A stretch of DNA of 64,000 nt. Origin: Sipunculus nudus. Lineage: Eukaryota; Annelida; Sipuncula; Golfingiida; Sipunculidae. The stretch's first letter is position 1. Each line of letters opens with the position of its first letter. Location of the stretch: contig CM049322.1 in NCBI GenBank assembly GCA_026874595.1, positions 39,364,840 through 39,428,839 of the forward strand, given 5' to 3'. This document shows, in pieces, positions 24,817-37,079 of the stretch. The position numbers and the translations under genes are program-made. The notes under the pieces were generated by a model, which worked only from the letters and a program-made list of their open reading frames with translations, ran no database searches and had not been told where the DNA came from.

Positions 24817-27814
24817 TTTTACGTGTTGTGTGAAGGCGCGTGGTGATATTTTCTGTCGACATGAAAAGCAGTGGTTGAATGCGACTTCTTCTTAAAATAT
24901 ACAGACTAGAAAAATGCATTCTCAGGAGTGGAGGCTTGCGCCATGTTGGCAGTACTTATTATGGGATGCTCCCCAAAACGTGTTTGCATTGCATTCTTTT
25001 ATTTGGCCCATATTCCAGGTTCATGTGTGCATAACTGAATGTTCATTTGTGAATATTTTTGGATGTCCTTCATGGACCCGGACCATCAGGCGGATCTACA
25101 CCAAATTCTAATCAATTCTTCATTGACCCATTCCCGAAATGCCCTGAATATTTCATAAGATTCCGTGAGTTATGGTGTGAACATACACATAAACACACAA
25201 ACAGACAAATGAACGGGAATGAAAGCATAACCTCCGTTGAGTCGGCAATAAGACATGCAGCTAGATTTTGGTTTTGCTCTTTGCAGTTGTATGGAGGTGT
25301 TTTACATCCCCCCCCCCCCCCCTCTATCTCTCGTGAATATGACAGGTAGGCGTCTGCATTCACGTCAGGACGCCATTGCTTTATTATAAGGTCAACAGAC
25401 CGTAATTTTCAAGCCTTTACAAACATCCGTTTTCTTCTTTCATCATGTGACTTCTATGACAGCCTTATGTCATGTGATTTGAATAGCACCCTTTCATAAT
25501 TTGACCTGTGTTACCATGAAAAGGGCATCTTATTAAGTGATGTGGTTTTATGTAACAGGTGTTCCAAAATCAATAAAACCCTGCATGGTTTATGGGGAAG
25601 CTACGGTATTTTAACATCATAATGACTCTAAAAGACTTTTTCTGGTCTTCAGCACTCTTGTCCATTGCTTGTGTGTGTGTGCATCTTGATCTTTTGTTTC
25701 GCAAGGCCGTATGTGTACATGAGTATGTCTATCTGTTTCCAGCCTCAAACAACTCAAACCCTGCAACCTTCTTGTATGCGTGAACGTGTGCTGGTCTACC
25801 CCTCCCGCTTCTCTATCTAACCCACACGTACACACATACATTTATTTACATGTATTAGGGCTGTGGATTGTTTAAAGATCTTTAATTCAGTTACTTTAAA
25901 CAATCCTAATATTCTGTAGGATACGTGTATATACTGAAAAGCCTCTCACCAGATGATGCTAAATTGACACCATTATGTACATACCGTTAAGCATTAATCG
26001 AGCAAGAAAGATTAATCTTCCCATGCATGTATGACGGCACTAACTGCTAATAAAGGATATGAGCCGGCTTCATTATCTGGATAAAAGTGCTGACAGTATG
26101 ATGTATGTCGTTCATATTTCCCTTTGTGTTAGCTGAAGATTTAAAAGGTAAGAAAATTACTGAAAATACGATAATTGAAGTTAATTTGTTGTTGTTTGCG
26201 TCCTTTGAGTATCGATAAATAACTCCCTTCGATTCAATGCATGAATTATTCGATGCTTTTTTCAGCACCTGTATAAAGTTGGCAGTATGACTCTGTTACA
26301 GTGTGCGCGCATTATAGAGGTTTCACTATATATGAATATATATATACATATATACATATATCAGAATACACACAGGAGCATATCAGTGTCACATAGACAA
26401 AAGACTCATTCTCCACTTTTTTCACTTTGACAACCAGATGAACGTATGACTGTGACAGGACATGCACTGATACACACAATGACATGAGGCACACTCAGTT
26501 TCACACCCACACATTTTCCTGATTTTGCCCAATAAATTTGTCAGGTGTCAGCTTTATAAATTGGATTTAAATTTAAACAGCTCGTGGGAATTCATTCACA
26601 GGTACATCCTGCAACCGCTAGAGTCTTGAATTCCAGCTGATGATACATTTTACACACGCACACTCCCACTGATGCGTATACATAGTAGCATACCAGAATT
26701 ATAGGTCAGAGTACAGAATCTCAATAGGGGCAACCCGAACAGATTTGTGTCAAAGCCAAATATTTAGGCGAAAAAAAGGTATGGTTCTCAGGCACTTTTT
26801 TTCAAAAATCAATGCGGGCAGGCGTTTTTTTTTTTTTTTTTATTTTTTTGGTATGTTTCGATAAAAATGTCAAATGATAAGGGAAAGGCATGATAAAAAC
26901 AGATTTATTTTGCTAAACAAGTAAAAGGACTTCATAACAAAGGAAATTGTATGATTTTATCTTCTTGAAAGAAATGTCCGAGCGGCTTCAGCTCAAAATT
27001 GGTATGTTTAAAATTGATGCGGGCGGTGCCTGAGAACCATCATGAGGTGTGTTGCAATAAGGTGACTTAAGTCATGTAGGTGACTTAAGCCCGGGGGCAC
27101 CTGTGTGTCACTATGGTAACCATTATGACGTCACAATTGTCACAATGGTATTTAGGCCCGCAACTGGGCTTAAGTCCAGTAAAATGTTATTGCAACAGGC
27201 CCCATACCGTTTACTTTTTTGGCCTTATATATTGGTCTTCTCACACTCGCTTGACTTCGCTATTTTTTATGAGATGAGTGAACCATAGATTTTTATCAGT
27301 ATATTTATCTCATATGACTTCAGTAATGCTGATTAAGAGGGATGGGCTTTGGACCGTCGTGATCGACCAGTCATGTATGGATTCATTCTCCAAATATGCG
27401 TGACCTGTCACTTAAGGACAGCCCCCGTCAGCTTTGGTGTGAGAAGGTCAAAGGTCAAGATCACATCTGAAGTCAGTCTCAGTTTGAGTTTCAAATGAAA
27501 AAATTCCTGTTTTGAATGTTAGCCTATAATGTCATACTGACCCATGGATCACTTCTTAAGATTGTCACCGATACTGATTACAGGATTTTCGTCGGAAGGG
27601 ACAGCCCTAGCTTATGGCGGTCGAGGATGCCTATATTTCCAGATAAAATGTACATGTAGATATTTATATATATATATATATAGTTGTACATAATCATAAT
27701 GTCAGCAACAGATCCTATTAGTATTAGGCTACATCATCTGAAATGTGCCAGAATCTAGCTCTGTACATGTTGTACGAAATTTAATCGTAATAAAAGGCTC
27801 TTCATTGATTCCAC

Positions 27815-27864
<50 letters not shown>

Positions 27865-30800
27865 CCACTCAATAGTTGTTCATCAGGGGATAATGTACTT
27901 CGTACTCATCGACCTCACAACTCAGACCAGCTATATATATTCCTTCAGCTGACAGCTATAGTCCACTATACACTGAAGTATAACACCGAACGAATTATTT
28001 ACCTGTTGCGCCAATCATCAGCTTTCATCTGCTAGTACGCAGTGGTTCACCAGCTCATCGTAGTTTCTGAACACCTATACTTAACAATATTGTATACACT
28101 GAACATAGTTTTACAGGATTACTTCTAAGAAAATAGATTTCGCTTCTCTTTCTAATACAGGATATTGTTCCTACATTCAGCCAAAATCTAGCCGATATTG
28201 CGACAAAAAGAATGTGTTCTTCATGATCAGATGCTTTCATATTTTAGCTTCCCAAGATGTTCATCTTGATCAGGTGCTTTCATATTTTAGCCTCCGTAGA
28301 TAACTTTATCAAGCGCCCAAAACTGCTTCAACATGAAGTCGCTTGTATCACATATAACATCCTTAAAATGAACTTATCTCGTTTTGATTAGCATGACGCA
28401 TTTTCTCCAATTGTTGGAATATGATCTTTCGAGGACCGAGTATTTCTCTCGTGTATACAATTTTAACTCTACAGATTTATTTTTGCAAAATTTTAAACAC
28501 CCAGCTTTCTTGATGCAAAATTAAACTGTATCGGTGTTGCCACTTGCTTAGATAAGATAATGAAAGTTTACTCTGTACACTCCGGAGAATGCCTTTGTTC
28601 ATGCCACAAAGTCGATTGTTAATCATCAACAAATAATAAAGCTGCTTAACTTTAACATAATACATAGACAACATACTCAACATTGACATGGCAAGCATTT
28701 ATACATAGATTGAAACCTGTGAAATAAGTTCGCTGGTGGGCTAGCCAAAAAGTGGTCTTAATTCACAGGTGGTTTATAAGACATGTCAGTTATAACCCCT
28801 GTAAATGCTTTCGGTTCACTCAAGGGTGGTCTTACTAGTCAGATAGTCCAATTAGATAAGTGGTCTTTCAGACAGGTTTCACTGTATTTGGATGTACACG
28901 ATCATTTGATTTATTTATGTATTTCAGAGTCACCCTGGGTGATTATCCGGTTGGTGCTAGAGGGCGCTGCCTGTTTCTTCTTCCTCATCACGCTGGTGGC
29001 ATCCAGTAGTTGCAGTCGGTCTTGCTGTGGCAAAGTCGCTGGTTATCGAGTGGCTGGCTTCTTCGCAGGATTCAGTGGTAAGCTTGTTGTTTTTAGCTCA
29101 GCTGACTATTAGTCATGCTGGGATATAGCGATGGGTCTTTGTCCGGCGTCCTTCCGTCTGTCCGTCCGGCCGTCCGGCCGGCAAGACGTCCGTCCGTCCG
29201 TTAGCAGGGCACAAATCGTAACCATAGGGGCTATGGCCATGAACCCTATGCAGTCTTAGAGGTTCTAAAAAGATCCCCTTGCAAACCTGAAATTAGGTCA
29301 CTGCGGCCTATATTCTCGAAGTTATGGGGTGTGTTTGCACCCCCCAGAAATAATTCTTTTAGCCAAAATTTTCATCCCAAACCTTCCATCTTTCACACAC
29401 AGCAAACCTACCAACAGGGGAAGAACCATAATTATTTTGAGGTCACAAGGTCAAAGGTCAAGGTCACAGAACCAACTTCTTTGAAAAGCCTCAGGATGCA
29501 TTTTAAGGAAACCTTTCATCCCAATTCTTTGATCTTTCACATGTAGCTCACCTACTAAGTGGGAGAAGAATCCTATAGATGTTGAGGTCACAAGGTCAAA
29601 GGTCAGGGTCACAGGATCCACTTTTTTTAAAAGGTTGTGGACACATTTCAAGCTAGACCTTTCATTCCAAACCTTTCAGCACTGATATCGCTTCTCTGAA
29701 AACAGGGGAAAAGACCTGTTGATTTTGAGGTCAAAGGTCAAGTTCACAGCACCTTCTTCTTGCGTGGAGTCATTTTCAGCAAACTTTTCAATCTATACAC
29801 TCCATCTGTCATATATGGCTTACCTACCAATAGGAGAAGAAGCCTATTGATGTTGAGTTCAAAAGGTCAAAGGTCAAGGTCACAATATTGTTCTAAATGC
29901 TCGTGAACATATTTCAAGTGAAACCGTTCAACCCAAACCTTCAGTCTTTCACATATGCCACATCTATGCATCACTGAATTTGATTCAAACTTCATATTTA
30001 TGGGTCTTTTTGCATGAAGAAATAACTAATTGATTTTGAGGTCAGCTGGTCAGGAGGTTAAAGGTTGCAGGTCTAAGTTATTCACTCATTGGTTGCCAAG
30101 TAATTACACCCGGCCAGATGTAAGTGGTTAGTAGTTACCCATCATTTAGAAAGAATCCAGTTGATATGTGGGCAAAAGGCCAAGGTCATAGGTCAGGGAT
30201 GTTCACAATAACTTATTTTGTAGACCATCTCTATTTTTCTTGTTTTCTTGTATATATAACCAGATGGCACTCACAACTGGTACATCTCATTATGTGCCCA
30301 TAATTGTCAGTGACACTTGGGATATATGACTCCCTTTTGTATCAGCTCATGGAGTGATAAGGATATATCATTAGTGCATAACAAAAACACTGTTGCCGGA
30401 ATGCTTTGGCCAGGCATTAAGACTATAAGAGTTAAGTGTTAAGGTTTAGCTACTGATTTATAAAATGATTGGAACATTTTGAAGTTTATATCATGGAATC
30501 ATAGCAATAAACTTAGTTTTCTAGATATATGAATATTATTATACAAATCATCAGATATACCAGCAAGTGTTTGTTCTGATAATATGTGGGTCTGTACCTG
30601 GATTTAGGATGGCTTTATTTGATTACAAGACTCTTAGTGATGCTTTCTGCATTTCTTTTCTTTTAGGTTTTGCAGTTTACCTACCCTGCTGACCCATTGA
30701 ATAGCAAGCTGATAATTAAAACAAATTGGACTTGCACTTTTTACATTTGCATGTTCATAAATCTGATATGAGAGCTCTCCAACCTGATCATGCCTTTTGA

Positions 30801-33110
30801 ATTGTTTTGGACATTCATAACTGTTACATTCCTTGAAGCAATTGCTACAAGTTTAGTGTCTTATTGGAGGATGTGTGACTTGTCAGAAAGCCATTATGTC
30901 TGCCAGGTAGCCATTTTAGAAATCCTTTTGCCAGGACAGTTTCTGTGATTTTTTTTATGTTTGGTCCCTTTTAGAGGATGTTTGTTGTTCAATTTCCGAC
31001 CTGTCAGAAATCCAATATGGCCACCAGGACGCCATCTTTAAATTCCTTTAGAACATATTATCTCAAGAACTATTAAAGTGAATGCAGTGGGATGTATATT
31101 AATGTAATCTTGCATTGGGTCAAAGATTTCTTAATAAATATGACCATCATTTATGAAAGCTCAGTACAGTTGGCTTGTATTGAATAAAAATTAATATGGA
31201 AGCACCAGTTTCACAATAATTCTTGCATGGATTTCCTTGATCTTTTGCTATATTTTGATCTTATATGTGGCCTGTGTGGTATTCCTTTTGAGACTGACAG
31301 GTATCGAGCAGGATTAGTTCCTGATAGCTCAACAACCATACATTTTGCCTCAGACCATCATTCACTATGTTTTAACCAGACATATATGATAAGAATTTAT
31401 GGCAATGTAGAAAGTTCAAACAAAATTGGCATAAAGGTTCTGCAACAATCTTACTAGAAGTTGTGAATTGCAGCCCATGATGTCGCAGGTCATGCTTGGC
31501 AGCTGAGCGTCATGACCCATGGGTCACTTGTTGATCAACATTTTCTCTCTATAAAGCGCATATATATAAAGACACCAGTTCTTTTTTCCCGATATATATT
31601 AAATGTCACGAATAATTTGAATGAAGAATTTTTATCAAACATATCTGCTAGTTTTCATGTTCACTGTGTCTAGTCATTCAGATTATCTAAAATGGATTTT
31701 AAAACTATATGTATATATTATGGCCCATATCACGATCTTGAGCAACGGTCCAGACCAAATCCGGATCCGGATTCAGTCCGGCATAAACCCCGATTGGGAA
31801 TTGAGGCTAGACCGGATTCCAATCGGTGGATAAGTATATAAGAATATTTTTATTGTATCCCCAGACAAAGTCGGGGGAAAGTATGGTTTAAGCTCGTTAG
31901 TGCCGCTGCCGCAGAGATTTGTTTTGGACGCGATAACTCGAGAAAGATATTTAACAAACTTGACATGATCATAGACATGGGTGGGAGGAAGGAGCTTATT
32001 TAAATTGGGGTCATGACCTTTACTAGGAGAATGACCTTGACCTTAAAAAAATTCTATGGGGGGGGGGGGATCATACAAATTCTTAAATATCTCAAGATAC
32101 ATTGCATGGATTGGTCCAAAATAAAAATGTAAATCCATCTTGATGTGTTTTCTGGCAACCAGACAGGTGGCGCCACCTACCTTTCCGTTTTCATAGTATA
32201 AATAAAGGCCCTTTTTCAGGAATGATTTGCCGTATTGGCCTGAAATTTTGCATGTCCATAGTTTACAGTTGGAAAAAAACTAAGCAGTACCGAGAATCAA
32301 TGCATTTTTGAATTAAGAAATAACATTAATGGAGAAATAGCTTCTATTTTCATGTAAAAGTGTGTTATGCATAATTCATGTTATTAATAATGCAGATAAT
32401 AGACAAATACAAATTACAGTGTGCTGCAACATATACTTGCAACATTACTTACACACATTATACAGATCAAATGGTTATTCTTTTGTAGAGAAAAAAAATC
32501 ATTTTTAAAAATATAAGCAGTTTTATATTGATTTGATAGTAAAAAGGGCCTTTTGGACATGAAGTTTACATATAGATACAGTCATGAGCTGGATCAAGGC
32601 TTTGTGTAACCATAACCTATAATTGATTAGACATGCAGTCATTCTCTTTGTTTTCAATTTAAGATCTGGATTTAAGTCGGACTGAATACCGATCGAAATC
32701 TTGTCTGGAGAAATCGGGAACTGGCCCAGGCCAGATCCCGGTCCGAATTTGGTCCAGTGTAAATCCCGATCGGGATCGAGTCTGGACCAATCGGCAGTTG
32801 TTGAAGATAGGGATCTGAGCCTTGACATAGATATTATATATGTACGTGTGTGTGTGTTTATGTGCTTATTTTATGTTTGAAAATATAAGTGAGACATATC
32901 AAGAGAATTATTAGTAAATGAAATTTATGTTTTCTCTCTCTAGCTCTCCTGGTTCTGGCTAGTATGTCCACATTTTGGTGGTACACCAGAGGGAGTCAGT
33001 ATCACGTGGCCGTGTGGCTCTCTATCCCGGAGATCGTCCTGGGTTTTATTGCTGCCAGTGGAATGTGTTCATTATCAAATGTTTACGTCATTAGACCACA
33101 GCGTCTGTGA
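19991..33110 (+). CDS. Claudin-like four-span membrane protein, gene A (3 exons, 170 aa)
   Basis: Spliced gene with exons 19991-20186, 28928-29077 and 32944-33110; both introns are phase 1 with GT-AG ends, and the joined length of 513 nt is a whole number of codons ending in TGA. The product has four hydrophobic spans (about residues 9-30, 70-91, 102-124 and 137-158). The first outer loop carries the claudin/PMP22 signature: Trp33, then Gly42-Ile43-Trp44 and Cys47, with a second Cys at 54. Short inner loop 90-101 is Cys/Ser rich (SSSCSRSCCGK). The family (claudin/PMP22/EMP/lens MP20) acts in cell junctions or membrane organisation; which branch this is cannot be told. The length is short for a claudin (usually above 200), with almost no cytoplasmic tail. 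Gene B, downstream on the other strand, is a paralog. The start is the first ATG before span 1. Family call fairly sure; function inferred. Confidence 0.82.
20515..20580. repeat. (GT)n(GA)n microsatellite in gene A intron 1
   Basis: GTGTGT followed by GAGAGA with a few A interruptions. Confidence 0.95.
21105..21144. repeat. (CT)n microsatellite in gene A intron 1
   Basis: Pure CT repeat of nearly 40 bp. Confidence 0.95.
21610..21850 (-). repeat. Dispersed repeat with microsatellite tail, minus copy
   Basis: Reverse copy of the element at 24905-25215: GTGTGTTTGTGTGT tail, ATGGGATCTCATGACATTTTC, GGGGCAAATGAAAAAT, GTGTGGATCCGGC. Other plus-strand copies are at 52045-52310 and 58125-58415. Confidence 0.65.
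22200..23250. repeat. Tandem repeat with nuclear-receptor half-sites, gene A intron 1
   Basis: About three diverged units of near 300 bp. Each has ATTCACATATGGATTTCAAA, ACTAAAGCAAGAACCCTATT and GAGGTCAAAGGT or CAAAGGTCAAGGTCACAGG. The second block resembles the repeat in intron 2 at 29130-30240. Confidence 0.75.
24370..24815. repeat. Long CT-rich compound microsatellite
   Basis: About 440 bp of CT with CCCT, TATC and poly-C interruptions, ending in about 65 bp of pure CT. It opens a long Ser/Leu frame that is not a gene. Confidence 0.95.
24905..25215 (+). repeat. Dispersed repeat with microsatellite tail
   Basis: Shares with 58125-58415 the words ATTCTTCATTGACCCATTC, CGAAATGCCCTGAA, TTTCAT.AGATTCCGT and the CACAAACACACAAAC-type tail. 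Related to 52045-52310 and, inverted, 21610-21850. Confidence 0.7.
25360..26770. other. Gene A intron 1; nothing recognised
   Basis: AT-rich intron sequence with short (TG)n and (TA)n stretches; no exon seen. Confidence 0.4.
26785..27042. mobile_element. Small inverted-repeat element (ATGGTTCTCAGGCAC)
   Basis: Left end ATGGTTCTCAGGCAC then ATCAATGCGGGC; right end GATGCGGGCGGTGCCTGA and GAACCAT. The interior is AT-rich with a T tract. A single end of the same family is at 52680 (ATGGTTCTCAGGTAC). Confidence 0.65.
27049..27200. mobile_element. Small inverted-repeat element (GTTGCAATAAGGTGACTTAAG)
   Basis: Left GTTGCAATAAGG.GACTTAAG, right CTTAAGTCCAGTAAAATG then TTATTGCAAC. About 150 bp, immediately next to the previous element. 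Confidence 0.6.
27815..27861. repeat. (TA)n microsatellite
   Basis: About 45 bp of TA in gene A intron 1. Confidence 0.95.
28928..29077 (+). CDS. Gene A exon 2
   Basis: 150 nt between tatttcag and gtaagc, phase 1 at both ends. It begins (G)AG-S-P-W and encodes span 2, a Cys-rich inner loop (CSRSCCGK) and the first part of span 3. Exon 2 of gene B is also exactly 150 nt. Confidence 0.82.
29130..30240. repeat. Tandem repeat with AGGTCA arrays, gene A intron 2
   Basis: Four to five diverged units with GAGGTCACAAGGTCAAAGGT, CAAGGTCACAG, TTTCAT.CCAAACCTT and CTACCAA.AGG.GAAGAA. It starts 50 bp after exon 2 with CCGTCCGTCCG-type words at 29150-29205. Confidence 0.75.
31740..32815. mobile_element. 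Inverted pair of CCGGAT/GATCGG-rich segments, gene A intron 2
   Basis: 31740-31830 and the reverse complement of 32660-32815 share GGTCCAGAC, AATCCGGA/AATTCGGA, ATTCAGTCCG and CCCGAT.GGGA words. Between them lie a poly-G run (32058) and a CAGGTGGCGCCACCTAC core (32164). It may be one old inverted-repeat element of about 1.1 kb. Confidence 0.4.
32944..33110 (+). CDS. Gene A exon 3 (last)
   Basis: 167 nt after the pyrimidine-rich acceptor tttctctctctag. It encodes the end of span 3, a short second outer loop (FWWYTRGSQYHV), span 4 and a tail ending VIRPQRL before TGA. Same length as gene B exon 3. Confidence 0.82.
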
Positions 33111-34300
33111 AAAAGACGTCACTTACAAAGAGCGAAAATCACTTATTATTATTATTATTTTTTTTTTATTGGACCACTCTCCGCCAGGAGTGGCTGTGCG
33201 ACGTTCCAATTGACGTCTGCCATATTAACTATTCCTATGGTCCTAACAACCAGATTATCTCGTATTCATAAAGGCCATGTTGTTTAAAGTCCATGTTCGT
33301 CTGCTTTCAGCCAATTATATTGCGTGTCGAACACCAGTCATTTCAATATTATAATATGCGACAGTCTGACCTCCCACCCCTCAGGTTTACGTCATGTTAT
33401 GCGGCAGTATTGGAAAATCCTACAGAGGCTAACACCTGTATCAAGCGTTAAGTTAGAGTATTATTACAACTATCTTACATAAATGATTTCCAAAAAAAAC
33501 GGGTTTTTTTGCGATATTTATAAGATACAAAAATGAATAGGGAACTGGTTTAACTCCCTTCCTCACAGCTATGCCTCGAATATATAAGTGCTAAATTGAC
33601 ACTCCCTAATTAGTTTGTAATATACGTTACCACATAAATTTACTGCATAATTATCAAGATCTGCCCAGAATTTGCTATTTATCGTACATAATCATACAAA
33701 AAAAATACATAAACAGTAAAATGCATAAACATTGGAGCTTTCCTATGCAGACGTGGATGATGGCTGATGGCTTACAGCTAACCAGAACTAAATAAATAAT
33801 CAAATGCTCTACTTATTAATCGTTACTTTTAAAAATATTGATTGGACCATATGACGCAAATAAATCGCCACCGGTCCTGTTAGCTCTATCATTACATCGG
33901 ACCTCTCCTGCCACCTACCGGACGGATCTGACGTGGAGGTGTGCAGCACGTACGCAAGGTGTGGATAGTTTAAGAGGAAAATGGACCGAGGAGGGGGCTG
34001 CAGATGTAATATTAATATCCTAGAAGATAGATCGGTGGCTGCGGATTTATTATGTCTTTATTGCATTAAGTATTTGCGGACACTGGGGTACGGGCTATAG
34101 TTGGACTCGACATAGTTACAACTCCATTCCACATAACCCCTCGATAATATTTATATAGTTGGTGATTGGCACTCTGTATGTTTGGTTGAAAGAAATGGGC
34201 GGAAGTGAGCTGGATACCAGTCTAAAATTTTAGGCAGAGAAATGCTCGGTGTTGTTTACATTTCATAGATTTTCGGAAGTTGATGTAGTTTACTGGGAAC
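33111..34300. other. Gene A 3' flank; nothing else recognised
   Basis: Probable 3' UTR then AT-rich sequence. A short inverted word CCACTCTCCGCC..GGAGTGG lies at 33174-33192. Confidence 0.4.
33791..33796 (+). terminator. Candidate polyadenylation signal for gene A
   Basis: AATAAA about 680 nt after the gene A stop. It is the first one I noticed there and lies in a simple AAATAAATAAT stretch, so the assignment is weak. Bases 33111-33790 would then be 3' UTR. Confidence 0.2.
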
Positions 34301-34305
34301 ACTCT

Positions 34306-34570
34306 AAAAATTTTTTTTTTGCTTCATAAAATTTTTTTTATGCTTCCTAAATTTTTTTTTTGCTTCCTAAAATTTTTTTTTTGCTTCCTAAAAAAATTTT
34401 TTTTTGCTTCATAAAATTTTATTTTATGCTTCCTAAATTTTTTTTTTTTTTGCTTCCTAAAAAATTTTTTTTGCTTCCTAAAAAATTTTTTTTTGCTTCC
34501 TAAAATATTTTTTTTTGCGAAATTCTATGTCGAGATCTCGAGATGTTATCTCGAGATAACGAGATAAATT
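34306..34570. repeat. T-rich minisatellite with TCGAGA palindromes at its end
   Basis: About nine units of T(8-12)GCTTCCTAAAA or GCTTCATAAAA, 20-28 bp each, then GTCGAGATCTCGAGATG and TTATCTCGAGATAACGAGAT. Confidence 0.85.
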
Positions 34571-34859
34571 TTTTTTTTTCTGTGTCCTTAATCAGCCACC
34601 GTACTAAATGGCTAGTCTTGTCAAATTTTATCTTGCCTGTTAAAAGCCAGAATTTTTTTTATATACAGTTAAGCATTCTTTTATTGTTGTGTAGACATTT
34701 GAGTTGTGTTCATGGAGAAATCATTACCAATATCAAGTAGGCATAATTTTGTTATCGAAATATAACCTAGATAACTCTCTGTGTGGAGAATGATTAATGT
34801 CCAGTGTAGCGACATCTGGTGGCGATCAAATGAATTCTCTTCACGTGTAAAACCACACA

Positions 34860-35270
34860 CTGCGCAGTCGGTCTCACCAGAGTACGACCCTGCTCGTTAG
34901 GGGTTTTGGGCGTCACAATCTGACCCCCACAATGCACCGCGGCTGCTACATACAATAATGGCGTAGGAATAATTGTATTGAAGAGGGTGGTGTTGTATGT
35001 TCAAGTCCGGTACCTTGGATAAGAATTGTTTCAAGGTGTATTACATAAACTTGGGTGTTTTACCGTAAGGACTCCAAGGAATAAGGAGAATATTTTGAAA
35101 GCATGCGCATGTGAGATGTAATAATAAGTAGTTTCTTTGAAATGTAACAAATTTTGATTTTAAAGTTTGACAGTGCATACATGTGATCACGGCCGGCCCT
35201 CACTGCCAAACAGGAAGAGGTTGTTTTTGAGTAGTTACTGCCTCTGGCGGAAGGTTGAGAAAACCATAAA
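34860..35270 (+). repeat. Dispersed repeat, copy 1
   Basis: Same order of words as 54838-55240: CTGACCCCCACAATGCACCG, ACTTGGG.GGTTT, ATATTTTGAAAGCATGC, GTTTCTTTGAAATGTAA, GAAGAGGTT and CCTCTGGCGG. Direct orientation. No coding frame shared. Confidence 0.65.
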
Positions 35271-36629
35271 TGAAGTTGTTGTGGTTTGACCACCATCTAA
35301 GTGGATAGATGTAACAGAAGATATGTATGAACAAAAAAAATTTAAATGAACAGGATTTCATATTTCGATTTAATTTATATACAACTATTTTGCATTAGAT
35401 GTTTTAACTTGCATTTACACTCACATAGTATATAACTAACTCACTTCGCACATAACAGGTGGCGTGCTTGTGTATATATAGCCATATTTGAAATTTGGGA
35501 TGGACCGTTGTAGGATATATAACTGGAAGACCAGGTGGCGCAGTAGTCCAGTGTGGAGAAATGTTTATGGGAAGGTGCTTTAAAACTTAAATAAGCGATC
35601 ATATGATTTTGATTGTGCAGTGAATGTTATGCGTTATATGGTGAAAAGTTATATATCATGTGATAATATTTGTACATATATAATATTTCCTTTTAAACCA
35701 AACACTTTCTCAGGGTGTGTTTGGTACACACAGCAGTGGTACAGCAGTGGTATACACAGTAGTTGCGATTACTTACACATGGCACAGTGACACCAGATTA
35801 GAGGGTCTTGATATATTGCGAAACATGGGTATGTAAAAAATAAAATTTATGGGTCAGTATCAGGCAGACATGAAGTGTGAGAAGGGTAGATAATTTACAT
35901 CTGACCGGCCTTGACGAATACAGACTTTTGTACAAACTGTGGTATTTATTTTGTCTCAGCACAGCACCAGACAGGGAGTACTTCCAACTGCACTGAATTC
36001 CCTCCTCAAATATTTCAAAAGACCTTTGATGACGTACACACAGACATTTTAAGGGGTCATCTCGTGTGAGATACTGTATGTGTGTGCATATATATGTTAA
36101 TATTTTATTATTCTTTTGATACCAGCTAAGTACTTACAGTCACTATTTGAATGATATCTGATATTTAACATTAAAATATTTTGCAAAAACGTCTTGTTGT
36201 CACTGTCTACAGCATTGTTTTGTTGTTAACTAGCTTAACACGCACATCCACACACCCAACCACACGCCCACATACACACATACATTTGATGGGCTCTAAA
36301 CGTATAGTTTTATTTATTTTTATCATCCTGTTTTGTATTTATGGTATAGTCAAAATAAAATTCCTTTGGAATTTATGCCATGTTGTGTGTTTTTTGCCAA
36401 GCAATGTAAATATTAAAAGTAAAATGAACTTGAAACTATCGAACATATCCCGTCCTCCCGTCCTAGATTATGGGAGTGTAGATATACGTCACACAATAGT
36501 CATGAATGCATAGCTCGGTATACATTTAAATTCAAGATAAGGCTTATCTCTCTTATAGGAGGGTCTTTAGTTCTCATGTTTGTGTTTCGAAATGTGTGTA
36601 TATATGTGTGTGATAGTGTGTTGATCTGC

Positions 36630-36769
36630 TAATTGTTTGTCCATCTGTCTGTCTTTCTTAGCATGTCTCGCGTTTCGACAAGTGCCTGTCTCAGTCACTG
36701 TCTCTTTCTCTGTCTCCCTCTTATTTTCTCTCTACATGTCTCGTTTTCTTTACCCTGCCCTTCTTTCTT

Positions 36770-36812
<43 letters not shown>

Positions 36813-36892
36813 GTCTGTTTGTCTGTCTGTCTCTCTCTCTCTGTCTCTGTCTGTCTGTCTCTCTCCCTCTCTCTTTCTGTTGTTTTTTTTTC
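36630..36892. repeat. CT/TCTG compound microsatellite
   Basis: CT-rich with (TCTG)n blocks at 36770-36795 and 36810-36865. The open Ser/Leu/Val frames here are low-complexity. Confidence 0.95.
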
Positions 36893-37044
36893 TCCATGCA
36901 GAAAATATGCAGCAAAACAGAATACGTATGTTATAAACCTAATGAAGTAGCGCTTATCATTAACGCGAAAAATATCTATATTTTCCTGCGCAATGTAATC
37001 AAATATTTTGCTGATCTATAATATTTTTTAAAATGATGATGATA

Positions 37045-37047
37045 GTG

Positions 37048-37079
<32 letters not shown>
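37045..37079. repeat. (TAA)n microsatellite
   Basis: About ten ATA/ATG triplet units. Confidence 0.9.

Noticed and set aside
24374-24895. Long open frame rich in Ser, Leu and Pro
   Set aside because: It is the translation of a CT microsatellite; low complexity, no domain, and open on both strands.
36633-36950. Overlapping Ser/Val/Leu frames
   Set aside because: Translation of CT/TCTG repeats.
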